Below, one piece after another: positions 49,343 to 56,967 of a stretch of DNA of 63,529 bases. The notes below the pieces were generated by a model, which saw nothing but the letters and a program-made list of their open reading frames with translations, ran no database searches and had not been told where the DNA came from. The DNA comes from a bacterium (GTDB lineage: Bacteria > Lindowbacteria > 2-12-FULL-62-27). The stretch's first letter is position 1. Each line of letters starts with the position of its first letter. Where the stretch lies: assembly GCA_016202645.1 (NCBI GenBank), contig JACQOF010000030.1, forward strand, positions 1 to 63,529, read 5' to 3'. Made by a program: the position numbers and the translations under genes.

Positions 49343-52300
49343 CACGATGCAGGTCCGTCCTCGGCGGCGTCCGCTTCGTCCGCGTCCCCGTCGGGCACGA
49401 CGGCCGGCAGGATTCCGCAGGCGGTCCGGCAGGGACAATGGCCGCACTGGTCGGGGTCGGCGGGGGTGACGTCACAGGCGCCGATTTCAAACCCGGCGAG
49501 AAGTTCCTTGAGACGCTGATCGAAGGTCTGAAGCAGTTCGTCGAGCGGCTCGGCGGCGGGCTTGCCCGCGTCAACATCTGTCGGAAGATTCTTGCGGCGG
49601 CCCCGTTGCTTCAGGAGGTCGACCGGTTCGGCGCGGTGACGGAGAGCATAGTAGAACAACTCGACCGGCGTCCGGCCGCCGTGTTTCTGCCGGATGGCCA
49701 GGGCGTAGGCGGGCATTTGGATTTCCGTCACGCCGAGTTTGGATTTTTTGGACTGAAGGGCCCTCGCTTGGGCGGTTTTGTAATCGATGACTCGGAACGT
49801 CCCGTCCGCGCGGCGATCCAGACGGTCCAGCCGCCCGACGGCGTCGAGGTCGGGGGACAGCTTCAGGACAAGACGGTCTTCGAGCGCATCCGGCCACCAG
49901 CCCTTCTCGACGCTCTGGACGTCCAGTTCCACGAGACTGTCGGCGACTCTCTGAATGAGCCGGGCCTGGGCCGGCCACAGAGGCCCGGCGGATCCGCGGG
50001 CCATATATTTTCCGGCGGTTTCCTCCAGGAGATTCCGGAAATCCGCCCGGCGGTCCAGCAGAATCTCCGCCGCTTTTTCGTCCGGCCGCGCCGGATGCCC
50101 GGCCAGGATGGCCTTCCACCACGCGCAGACGGTTTCGTGGATGAGGCTTCCAAGGTCCGCCGGCGAGATCGCCTCCCGGGGACGCTCCGTTTCCGGAAGA
50201 TGCAGGACATGCCGGGCGAATCCCAGAAAGGCGCAGCGGGAGAAAGTCTCAAGCGCGGAAACGGAAATATTTTTTTCGAAGCGGATGGCCCGGCCGACCC
50301 GGCCGGTGTGCTCGAACGCCAGCCGTCGTCTCGGTTCGAGGCGGCGCTGCCGGAAAAAAGCGAGTCGCCGGCGCTCGATGTCGGCCCGCGCGACAATCTC
50401 GCGGATCCTGCCGGGATCGACTCCGCCGGGCGGGTCCGCCGCTTCGCGGCTGAAAACCGCGCGAACGGCGTCGATCTCCCGTTCCCGGGCGTCCTTCGGC
50501 CCGGTGGGCGGCGGAATAAAAAACAGAGCGCGGTTGCGGGGCGCCACGTGAAGCAGAACGTCGTCGATATAGACGGAGGGCGACTGGATTTTGCCGGAGG
50601 CGTCTTTCTCGGAAAAAGACATCGTTGCGGATTTCCGGACGGCCAGAAGCGCCAAAAAAAACATGAAATTCTCGCGGAGCCGCTCGCGCTCGGCCGTCAG
50701 AAACGGGGCCGGCGCACCGGATTTTTCCCGGGCGACGTTGTTCATCCGAACCCGCTCCGCGTCCTTGAGAAGAACTTCTTGGATCGGCTCGGTCGGAAAA
50801 ACGCCGGCGTTCATGCCCAGAATAAAAAGATGGTTTACCGAACGCCCCGGCAGATCGCCCAGCCCCAGCATCGCCACGCCGCCGCCCGGCCGCCGGGACT
50901 GGGGACGGTCGGCGAGAGCGGCTTCGAGAAGTCTCGAAAAATCTGAACACGGGAGGGTGTCCGACCACCCGTCGAAAATTCGCGCCAGACGGGCCCGGCG
51001 TTCCGCCAGCCACCGGCCGATTTCCTCGTCGAGCAGAAAGGACCGGGACTCGAGCAGTTTCCACAGGGCGTCGAGGTGGTCCGACGCGGTGACGGCCGCA
51101 TTGAGGTTGGACATGTCCCCGAAGGCGGTGAGGACGGCGGTTGACAGGGTTTTCAGACGGCGCGCCTGAACGGGATTTCTGGACTCGATGAAGGCGGCCT
51201 GGGATTTTAATTGAAGAGAAATGTCCTTCAGGCCCCGGATCGCCCGGGACTGGCGCAGGTCGAGGCCGATGTCCGGGTCCTGAAAGGCCCGCGGCATATC
51301 CCAGGGCGGGCGCGCCGCGAAGGCCAGCAGGTCTTCCCTCGCGAAATCGGATTCGATCAGATGGTAAACCGACAAAATGTTCCGGACGGCCTCCCGGGCC
51401 TCCGTGTCCTCTTCGCGGTCGCCGACGTCGAGCGGGATTTCAAAATTGTCGAACACGGCGAGAAACTCGTCCTCGACCCGGGCGGACCGCCGCAAAATCG
51501 CGATATCCTCCGGTGGCACACCGGCGTCCAGGAGCGCCCGTATCGAACGCGCAGCTGCGCGCCATTCGGCCCGGGCGTCGCCGGCGCGGATGATTTTTAG
51601 GGGAATTTCCGGAGAGAGAGTTTCATAGGGGCGCTTCGCGGCTCGCGCCTCTTCCTGGAGCGCGACGGGCGAGAGAAAAATCCGGTCGAGTAGAGGCCGC
51701 AGGGCCTGGCCTTCCTCCCAATCCACCGATAGATGGCTGTCAAGCCGGTGCACGTCCGATTCGCCGAGAGATTCAAACCGCGCATAGAGATCGGTCAGCC
51801 AGCGGTTGGCCCGCCGCTGTTCGGGCGGGACCGGCAGGCGGACCTGGACGTCGACGATCCGGGCAAGCGCGAGAATGACTTCAAAAAAAAGCGGCCGCAC
51901 ATCGACGATCCCCTCAATCACAATTTTTTCCAGGCCGTGAAAGACGGGAATTTCCTTCCAGCGCGAGGGAAGATCCGCCAGGACGCGTTCCTCGGCGGAC
52001 ACCCGGTCGGCGGCGCCGATCCGGTCGAGCGCGGACTGGTAGGCCTGGAAGAGATCGCGCAGGCCGTCCGCGCGGCGCGGCGGGATGTCCGCCTTCTGCG
52101 TGAGTTCATGCAGACGGTCCGGCCCGATCAGGCCTTCCCGGCATTCGTCAAAAAAAATCAGCAGGCTTTTCCAGAATCCGGGATGGCCGGTGATGGAGGA
52201 AAATCCGGTATCGCCGGGACGGCTCGCGTGTTCCCTCGCCAGTCTCCCCGCCAGCGCCATCCGCTCGGACTCGGCCAGAAGGATTTGCTCCGGATAAAGC

Positions 52301-52446
52301 CACGCCCACAAGGTTTGTACAAACTCGGATTTCGACATGGCCATAAATCCGAGCCGCGCCGCCCGCCCCGCCCGGTCCAACTCCCGGCGGCGCGCCTCCC
52401 GGGCCGATATGGCGGTGGGACACAACACAAGCGTATGCGAGAACAT
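49342..52446 (-). CDS. addB: AddB-type nuclease/inactivated helicase partner
   Basis: A 1034-residue partner of AddA. The N-terminus lacks a classical Walker A, as in helicases that have lost activity. It contains UvrD-like segments (RVEDEFLAVFDNFEIPLDVG, VNHLFILGMNAGVFP) and a C-terminal PD-(D/E)XK nuclease with LDAVGRLDRLDRRADGTFRVIDYKTA. Cysteines at FSRCAFLGFARHVL and CGHCPCRTACG are placed to form the 4Fe-4S staple of AddB nucleases. It overlaps addA by one base. Confidence 0.8.
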   Translation of the reverse strand: MFSHTLVLCPTAISAREARRRELDRAGRAARLGFMAMSKSEFVQTLWAWLYPEQILLAESERMALAGRLAREHASRPGDTGFSSITGHPGFWKSLLIFFDECREGLIGPDRLHELTQKADIPPRRADGLRDLFQAYQSALDRIGAADRVSAEERVLADLPSRWKEIPVFHGLEKIVIEGIVDVRPLFFEVILALARIVDVQVRLPVPPEQRRANRWLTDLYARFESLGESDVHRLDSHLSVDWEEGQALRPLLDRIFLSPVALQEEARAAKRPYETLSPEIPLKIIRAGDARAEWRAAARSIRALLDAGVPPEDIAILRRSARVEDEFLAVFDNFEIPLDVGDREEDTEAREAVRNILSVYHLIESDFAREDLLAFAARPPWDMPRAFQDPDIGLDLRQSRAIRGLKDISLQLKSQAAFIESRNPVQARRLKTLSTAVLTAFGDMSNLNAAVTASDHLDALWKLLESRSFLLDEEIGRWLAERRARLARIFDGWSDTLPCSDFSRLLEAALADRPQSRRPGGGVAMLGLGDLPGRSVNHLFILGMNAGVFPTEPIQEVLLKDAERVRMNNVAREKSGAPAPFLTAERERLRENFMFFLALLAVRKSATMSFSEKDASGKIQSPSVYIDDVLLHVAPRNRALFFIPPPTGPKDAREREIDAVRAVFSREAADPPGGVDPGRIREIVARADIERRRLAFFRQRRLEPRRRLAFEHTGRVGRAIRFEKNISVSALETFSRCAFLGFARHVLHLPETERPREAISPADLGSLIHETVCAWWKAILAGHPARPDEKAAEILLDRRADFRNLLEETAGKYMARGSAGPLWPAQARLIQRVADSLVELDVQSVEKGWWPDALEDRLVLKLSPDLDAVGRLDRLDRRADGTFRVIDYKTAQARALQSKKSKLGVTEIQMPAYALAIRQKHGGRTPVELFYYALRHRAEPVDLLKQRGRRKNLPTDVDAGKPAAEPLDELLQTFDQRLKELLAGFEIGACDVTPADPDQCGHCPCRTACGILPAVVPDGDADEADAAEDGPAS

Positions 52447-52582
52447 GGGTAATTCGCCCCCTCGCGAAGAACGATGTCAGGAGCCCCGCCAAATGTCAAG
52501 AAAGTCGACAGTTGAACTTCTACAGGACGTTTGATAAAGAACTATGAATCACCGAATCAGAGCAACAGGGAGGAATGCTTCA

Positions 52583-52852
52583 GTGCCGACGTACGAATAC
52601 GAATGTGGAGACTGCGGCCACGGCTGGGAACTCTTTCAGCAGATCACCGCCGGTCCCGTTAGAAAATGTCCCAAATGCAAAAAACCGAAGGCACGCCGCC
52701 TATTGTCCTCGGGCGGCGGCATCATCTTCAAGGGCTCGGGCTTCCACACGACAGATTATCGATCGTCCACGTACAAGAAAGCGGCCGCGGCCGATAAACC
52801 CTCGGGCGATTCCAAGCCGAAGGAAGCCTCAAAAGAAGCCTCGAAATCCTGA
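52583..52852 (+). CDS. FmdB-family zinc-ribbon protein
   Basis: An 89-residue protein: PTYEYECGDCGHGWELFQQI, CPKCKKPKARRLLSSGGGIIFKGSGFHTTDYR. Two CxxC pairs form a zinc ribbon, and the S.GG..FKGSGF..TDYR tail is diagnostic of FmdB. The likely start is GTG 52583 with GGGAGG about ten bases upstream; an in-frame ATG at 52544 would add a non-conserved extension. The C-terminus is Lys/Ser/Pro-rich. Role unknown, possibly regulatory. Confidence 0.85.
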   Translation: MPTYEYECGDCGHGWELFQQITAGPVRKCPKCKKPKARRLLSSGGGIIFKGSGFHTTDYRSSTYKKAAAADKPSGDSKPKEASKEASKS

Positions 52853-52891
52853 CTGAACTTTTTCATCTATTGAATGCAGTGTTTTTAACTT

Positions 52892-52928
52892 CATCCTCCC
52901 CCCTTGAGGGGGAGGTCGGGAGGGGGGT
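52892..52928. repeat. C-rich/G-rich hairpin repeat, copy 1
   Basis: CCTCCCCC-CTTGA-GGGGGAGG followed by TCGGGAGGGGGG. A second copy at 55744 has paired stem changes. It lies 40 bases after the fmdB stop. Confidence 0.6.
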
Positions 52929-53046
52929 AACACTTAATCATTCCCCGCACACCCGCTACACTTCTTCCGGCGTTGTGACGCCTTCCTTCATCCGAATAAA
53001 TCCGTCCTCCACCAGCAACCGATACCCGGTCCAAACTGAAGGCCAT

Positions 53047-53358
53047 TGCCGGGGGAGGGAATTGAACCCTCACGGCCCTTGCGGGCCACAGGATTTTCGT
53101 GCCGCGACGGCTTTCGCCGCCCGTGAGGTTCGCGGTCTGGACTGTCCCTTCGCCGTGGCCTTTCGGCTGTAGGCGCCGCCCGTCCAGTCTCTACACCTTC
53201 CCTCCTTCGCTGCAGCTCCGGAGGACTTGGCTCGGGATTGCCACCGCCATGACGCGTTGAGGGTTCCCCGACTTTGAGCGGTTCTGCATCTTCGGTTTCC
53301 CGAAGGGCACTCAATTTTCAATCAAGTCCTGAGCGTCTGCCAGTTCCGCCACCCCGGC
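53047..53358 (-). tRNA. tRNA-Leu(TAA), interrupted by a group I intron
   Basis: Exon 1 is 53324-53358, exon 2 is 53047-53097 (minus strand). Joined, they give an 86-nt class II tRNA: acceptor GCCGGGG/CCCCGGC, discriminator A, anticodon stem CAGGA/TCCTG enclosing CTTAAAA with anticodon TAA, a long variable arm TGTGGCCCGCAAGGGCCGT, and T-arm GAGGGTTCAATTCCCTC. The intron splits the anticodon after its first base, the same site as in cyanobacterial and plastid trnL. CCA is not encoded. Confidence 0.9.
53098..53323 (-). ncRNA. Group I intron (IC3-like) in tRNA-Leu(UAA)
   Basis: A 226-nt intron without an ORF. P1: exon ACTT pairs with the intron internal guide GAGT, leaving the required U.G pair at the 5' splice site. 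The last intron base is G. Conserved blocks match trnL introns: GGCAATCCCGAGCCAAG (P4/Q region; plastid trnL has GGCAATCCTGAGCCAA), GAAGGTGTAGAGACTGGACG (R region) and ACAGTCCAGACC (S region), with CTGGAC/GTCCAG able to form P7, the guanosine-binding helix. It should be self-splicing. Confidence 0.88.
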
Positions 53359-53369
53359 TTGTTGACACG

Positions 53370-53398
53370 ATTATAGTAGCAGGAACGGAGAAATACAA
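53370..53398 (-). promoter_or_regulatory. tRNA-Leu promoter
   Basis: On -, TTGTAT (53393-53398), 17-base spacer, TATAAT (53370-53375), 11 bases before the tRNA 5' end. Confidence 0.6.
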
Positions 53399-53437
53399 AA
53401 AGGATGGTAGCACGTTCCGGCGCAGGCAACGTGGGCG

Positions 53438-54139
53438 TCAGGGAGTTGAAATGAAAATAAAACTCGCGAAGCGGCCGCGGTCGGATCTTGCGCGGAAGGA
53501 AAAGTAGCGGCTCGAATCGCAGGCGGTGCAGTGACGTGAAGGCCGGATATGTGTTGCCGGTATTCCGGCCGTCTTAAGTTGCGCCCCGGCGATGCCGGGC
53601 AGTGAGGCCTTTAGACGCGTTCCGGACTTCCGGAAAAACCGGCGCGTCCAGGATCCGTGCCGGGCCGCGAATGATCTACGAACCTCCTCGCCCACCTCAT
53701 AACAGGACACGTGAATGCAGGGGCCGATCACTGCCCGGATATGTTTCGGACCGCAACGCGCGGCGCGACAGATCGATGTCACGGCTTTTCCGAGGATGCC
53801 CGCGAGAAGCCCGCGCCAGCCGGCATGGACGGCGGCAACTGCGCGGCCGCGCGCGTCGAAGAGGAGGATCGGCAGACAGTCAGCTGTGCGGATGCAGAGG
53901 ACCAGTTCTGGCTGGGTTGTCACACAACCATCTGTCGCGGCCAGAATACCGCCGGCGCTCCCGCCTCCAACTCGGCGCACGCGGTCGCCATGGACTTGAT
54001 CCATCCAGACAAACCGGCCTGGCGGCAGTCCCATCCGTTCCGCCAGACACCGCATGAATGCCGCGCGAGGGCGCGCTTCCGCGGCGGTGCGCTCGGCGCT
54101 CCCGAACGGTTTTTCAGTCCATCCGAAGTGAACTCCCAT
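53438..54139 (-). CDS. pgeF: PgeF/YfiH multicopper-oxidase-fold protein
   Basis: A 233-residue protein of the laccase-domain DUF152/YfiH family: WMDQVHGDRV, DGCVTTQPELVLCIRTADCLPILL, VAAVHAGWRGLLAGI, IGPCIHVSCYEVGEEV and CTACDSSRYFSFRA...GRFASFI. Conserved His, Cys and His residues form the metal/active site. In other bacteria PgeF removes wrongly built peptidoglycan precursors or acts as a purine nucleoside phosphorylase-like enzyme. It is divergent from the metallopeptidase gene with only 18 bases between them. Confidence 0.85.
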   Translation of the reverse strand: MGVHFGWTEKPFGSAERTAAEARPRAAFMRCLAERMGLPPGRFVWMDQVHGDRVRRVGGGSAGGILAATDGCVTTQPELVLCIRTADCLPILLFDARGRAVAAVHAGWRGLLAGILGKAVTSICRAARCGPKHIRAVIGPCIHVSCYEVGEEVRRSFAARHGSWTRRFFRKSGTRLKASLPGIAGAQLKTAGIPATHIRPSRHCTACDSSRYFSFRARSDRGRFASFIFISTP

Positions 54140-54157
54140 CGCCTCTTATGATAACTT

Positions 54158-54517
54158 ATGGGTCGGATGAAAATCTCCGAGTCGGATTTCAAAACAGAAA
54201 TCAGAAGGGCGATGTCACGCCTGCCCATATTCCTGCGCGAGGCCGTTCAGGAAGCCGGGATAGCGGTTGTGGCTGAAAAGTCGCCGCCGCCGGGCGAAGG
54301 CGGGGCAGAGGCGCCGTTTGCGTATTTTTCAGGGCCTTCAGGCGCCGAGGCCCTGGGAAAAGAATCGCCCTACCCGCCGACCATTGTGATGTTCCGGTCG
54401 ACGTTCGAGTCCGAGTGCCGGACGGCGGCCGAATTCCGGGAGGAAATTTACAGGACGCTGGTCCATGAGCTGGGGCATTTTTTGGGGTTTGAGGAAGAAT
54501 CGATCGAGGATGTCTGA
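54158..54517 (+). CDS. Minimal zincin metallopeptidase (DUF1025/PF06262-like)
   Basis: A 119-residue protein with a C-terminal zinc motif LVHELGHFLGFEEESIEDV: HExxH plus a downstream Glu, as in small bacterial zincins, and a conserved IVMFRSTFESEC...FREEIYRTL lead-in. About residues 40-60 form a short Gly/Pro loop. It ends one base before cinA, so the two are co-transcribed. An alternative in-frame ATG at 54167 is possible. Substrate unknown. Confidence 0.8.
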   Translation: MGRMKISESDFKTEIRRAMSRLPIFLREAVQEAGIAVVAEKSPPPGEGGAEAPFAYFSGPSGAEALGKESPYPPTIVMFRSTFESECRTAAEFREEIYRTLVHELGHFLGFEEESIEDV

Positions 54518-55738
54518 ATGAGACCGAGGCGGAAGACCGGGCTGGGAATGCTGGCGATCGGGAACGAAGTGGCCGAGGGCCGCGTCGCGAATGAAAACGG
54601 GCGATGGCTGGCCCGGCGGCTTGGGCCGGCGTTGACGGTGACAGCGCGGGACGACGCGGCGGAGGTGATTTCGGCGTTGAGGTATCTCAATCGATGCCGG
54701 ACGGTCATCGTCTCCGGAGGCCTCGGACCCACGGCTGACGATCTCACCCGGGATTTCGTTTGCCGGTGGATCCGGTGCGGCCTGGCCACGCACGCGCCGA
54801 CTCTTGGAAAAATCACGCGGAAAATGAGGAGGCTGGGTCGCCCGACGCCGAATAACATGGCGCAGGCGTTATACCCGGCGGCCGCCCGGCCGCTCGCGAA
54901 CCGCACCGGCGGCGCGGTGGGATTCAGATGTGTTCGGAACGGCACGGCCTATTATTTTTTACCGGGAGTGCCGTCCGAGTTTCAGGAGATGGTCGAGGCA
55001 CACGTCCGCGCAGGGCCTGGGAATGCGGCACGGATATATCGGTTTTGGGGTATTCCGGAATCCACAGTGGACTCGATTCTTCAGAACCGCCTGCCGGCTT
55101 CGCTCAAAACACGGTATGGAATATATCCGTCGGTTCAGGGCGTCCAAGTTATCTTGCGGCATCCCGCGTCCGCGTTGAGGATGAGGTTCGATCGGGTGGT
55201 TCGGGCTCATCTGGGAAAATGGCTGGTGTCGGAGAGCTCCCGCACGCCCGAGAAAATTCTGGTCGATGTGATGTCCAAACGACGCCTGAAACTGGCCGCG
55301 GCGGAGTCCTGCTCGGCGGGGATGTTCTGCGCAACGATGGCCGGCGTTCCGGGCGCCAGCCGCGTTTTGCTTGGCGGTCTCTGCGCCTATGACAACCGCA
55401 TCAAAATGTCGGAGTTGGGAGTGGCGGCAAAAACACTGATTCGCCACGGGGCGGTGAGCGTCGAAAGCGCGCGGGAAATGGCGTCCGGTGTCCTGCGGAA
55501 ATTCAAATCCGATGTGGCGGTCGCCATCACGGGCATCGCCGGCCCGGCCGGAGGAACGCCCGATAAACCGGTCGGCACGGTCCACTTCGGGTTTGCCTTT
55601 GCCCGCCGGACAGGCGTGCGCCCCACCCTGCGGACGGAAAAAGCATTCTTTACGGGCGGCCGCCAGGCCATCCGGGAAAAATCAGTCTATTGTGCGATTT
55701 GGAAACTCGTGAATCTGCTGAGTGTACCCGGTCGGTAA
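54518..55738 (+). CDS. cinA: CinA competence/damage-inducible family protein
   Basis: A 406-residue two-domain protein. The N-terminal MoaB/MogA-like domain has LAIGNEVAEGRVANENGRWLA, VIVSGGLGPTADDLTRDFV and FLPGVPSEFQEM. The C-terminal CinA domain has LAAAESCSAGMFCATMAGVPGASRVLLGG and AITGIAGPAGGTPDKPVGTV. The C-terminal part is an NMN deamidase in characterised members and the N-terminal part an ADP-ribose pyrophosphatase. It follows the metallopeptidase directly. Confidence 0.9.
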   Translation: MRPRRKTGLGMLAIGNEVAEGRVANENGRWLARRLGPALTVTARDDAAEVISALRYLNRCRTVIVSGGLGPTADDLTRDFVCRWIRCGLATHAPTLGKITRKMRRLGRPTPNNMAQALYPAAARPLANRTGGAVGFRCVRNGTAYYFLPGVPSEFQEMVEAHVRAGPGNAARIYRFWGIPESTVDSILQNRLPASLKTRYGIYPSVQGVQVILRHPASALRMRFDRVVRAHLGKWLVSESSRTPEKILVDVMSKRRLKLAAAESCSAGMFCATMAGVPGASRVLLGGLCAYDNRIKMSELGVAAKTLIRHGAVSVESAREMASGVLRKFKSDVAVAITGIAGPAGGTPDKPVGTVHFGFAFARRTGVRPTLRTEKAFFTGGRQAIREKSVYCAIWKLVNLLSVPGR

Positions 55739-55743
55739 AAACT

Positions 55744-55777
55744 CTTCCCCCCTTGAGGGGGAAGCTGGATGGGGGGT
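55744..55777. repeat. C-rich/G-rich hairpin repeat, copy 2
   Basis: CTTCCCCC-CTTGA-GGGGGAAG followed by CTGGATGGGGGGT, six bases after the cinA stop. Relative to copy 1 the stem changes C-G to T-A on both arms, so the structure is conserved. Confidence 0.6.
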
Positions 55778-55800
55778 CTCATCGCCTCTCTTGTTGAATT

Positions 55801-56967
55801 TTAGTTACTCAGATTACTCTTCCCCGTCCGGTCCGGCAGCGCCGGCGGCACGAGCGAGCTGGACGGCGGGATGCCGCCCTGGCTGGTGGAAATTTCCGTG
55901 ATGATGTCCGTGACTTCACTGAATGTGGATTGCTCGGCCTGAGTGGTGATGCTTTCGGGGCCGTCGGAAGATTCCAGAGAAGATTGGGTGGCCTCGGCTT
56001 CGGTTGCGGAGACGCCTTCCGGCGTCACCGTCACCTGCGCGTCGGCCTCCTGGGCGGAACCCGGAGAAACAAGAGTGGAGGGATCGTCCGCGTCGCCGAC
56101 GATGAGGCGCTGATCGGTCGCGACCGAAACGGTGTATTCGAATGTCGCGTTGTCGAGCAGCTGCAGGGACTCCATATCCGCCGCCGCGTCGATTTGCTGA
56201 TCGGTGTTTTCGAGAAATTCGTTGAATAATTCAATGGCGGCCTCCGGCGTCGCTTCCACCGCCTGGTCCGCGGTCATCCCGGCGGCCTCCTCGCGCTGTT
56301 CTTCCTGTTCCCGCTGGCGCGCCTCTCGCTGATCCTCACGCTCCTGCCGCCGCGCCTCTCTGCGCTCCTCCTGAGCTTTTTTCTTTTCTTCCTTCGCTTT
56401 TGCCTTCTCGGAAAGTCCCAATATCGGGAGGACGGCTTTGGGAAGATTCTGGACGGAGACCAAGGATACCATGCCTCGACCCTCGGTGATTTTGACTTCT
56501 GTGCCGGCTGAGGGAAAATGTGAAACCTCGATGCGCGTGCCCCGGACACCGGCAACGCTGGTGGGAGTGACGATATTGAATTTGTTTGTCTTCTGGCCGT
56601 TCTGGGTCACCTTCGCGGAAACCTTGCCGATCTGGAGAAACATCTCGGTGTAGCTTTCCTCGCCGGCCTGCACGCATCGTCCGACGACGAACTGCGTCAG
56701 AGGAAGGATGTCGGTCTTGCTGTCCTTGAATACCAGAACGGCGTGGCCGTCGACGCCGGCTGAGAGTTGGTCTCCGGGATCGATCTTCATGCCCTCATAC
56801 GCCGCGATCCAATCCTTGCCGCCGCGCTTTTTGATCTCGATTTCGCCGCGTATTTCCGCCAATTGCCCGGTGGCGGCCTGCGGTTCGGCGGAATGGCCCG
56901 GAGAAACAGCGCTCAGGAGAAGATACACGACCAGCGCCGGGACGAGAACCACGATTCTCTTCTTCAT
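55801..56967 (-). CDS. FecR-domain secreted protein with charged coiled coil
   Basis: A 388-residue protein with a signal peptide (VLVPALVVYLLLSAVSPGHS). Residues about 35-165 are a FecR-type domain: GQLAEIRGEIEIKKRGGKDW, LSAGVDGHAVLVFKDSKTDILPL, VTPTSVAGVRGTRIEV. Then a run of E/R/K/Q repeats (about 185-240; EERREARRQEREDQREARQREQEEQREE), and an acidic, Ser/Thr-rich C-terminus. It probably sits in the periplasm or at the surface. ATG 56967 overlaps the barrel-protein stop (ATGA). Last gene of the surface operon. Confidence 0.75.
   Translation of the reverse strand: MKKRIVVLVPALVVYLLLSAVSPGHSAEPQAATGQLAEIRGEIEIKKRGGKDWIAAYEGMKIDPGDQLSAGVDGHAVLVFKDSKTDILPLTQFVVGRCVQAGEESYTEMFLQIGKVSAKVTQNGQKTNKFNIVTPTSVAGVRGTRIEVSHFPSAGTEVKITEGRGMVSLVSVQNLPKAVLPILGLSEKAKAKEEKKKAQEERREARRQEREDQREARQREQEEQREEAAGMTADQAVEATPEAAIELFNEFLENTDQQIDAAADMESLQLLDNATFEYTVSVATDQRLIVGDADDPSTLVSPGSAQEADAQVTVTPEGVSATEAEATQSSLESSDGPESITTQAEQSTFSEVTDIITEISTSQGGIPPSSSLVPPALPDRTGKSNLSN

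Noticed and set aside
49438-50946. 502-residue open frame on +
   Set aside because: Antisense to addB; Gly/Arg-rich shadow without a recognisable domain.
53047-53358. Two separate partial tRNAs or a tRNA pseudogene
   Set aside because: The two halves join exactly into a complete tRNA-Leu and the interior has group I core motifs and correct splice-site bases.
53047-53358. Cyanobacterial origin of the contig
   Set aside because: No photosynthesis or other cyanobacterial gene is seen; TRAP/TatT, AddAB with Fe-S nuclease and FlgD-type surface domains point elsewhere. Taxonomy stays open.
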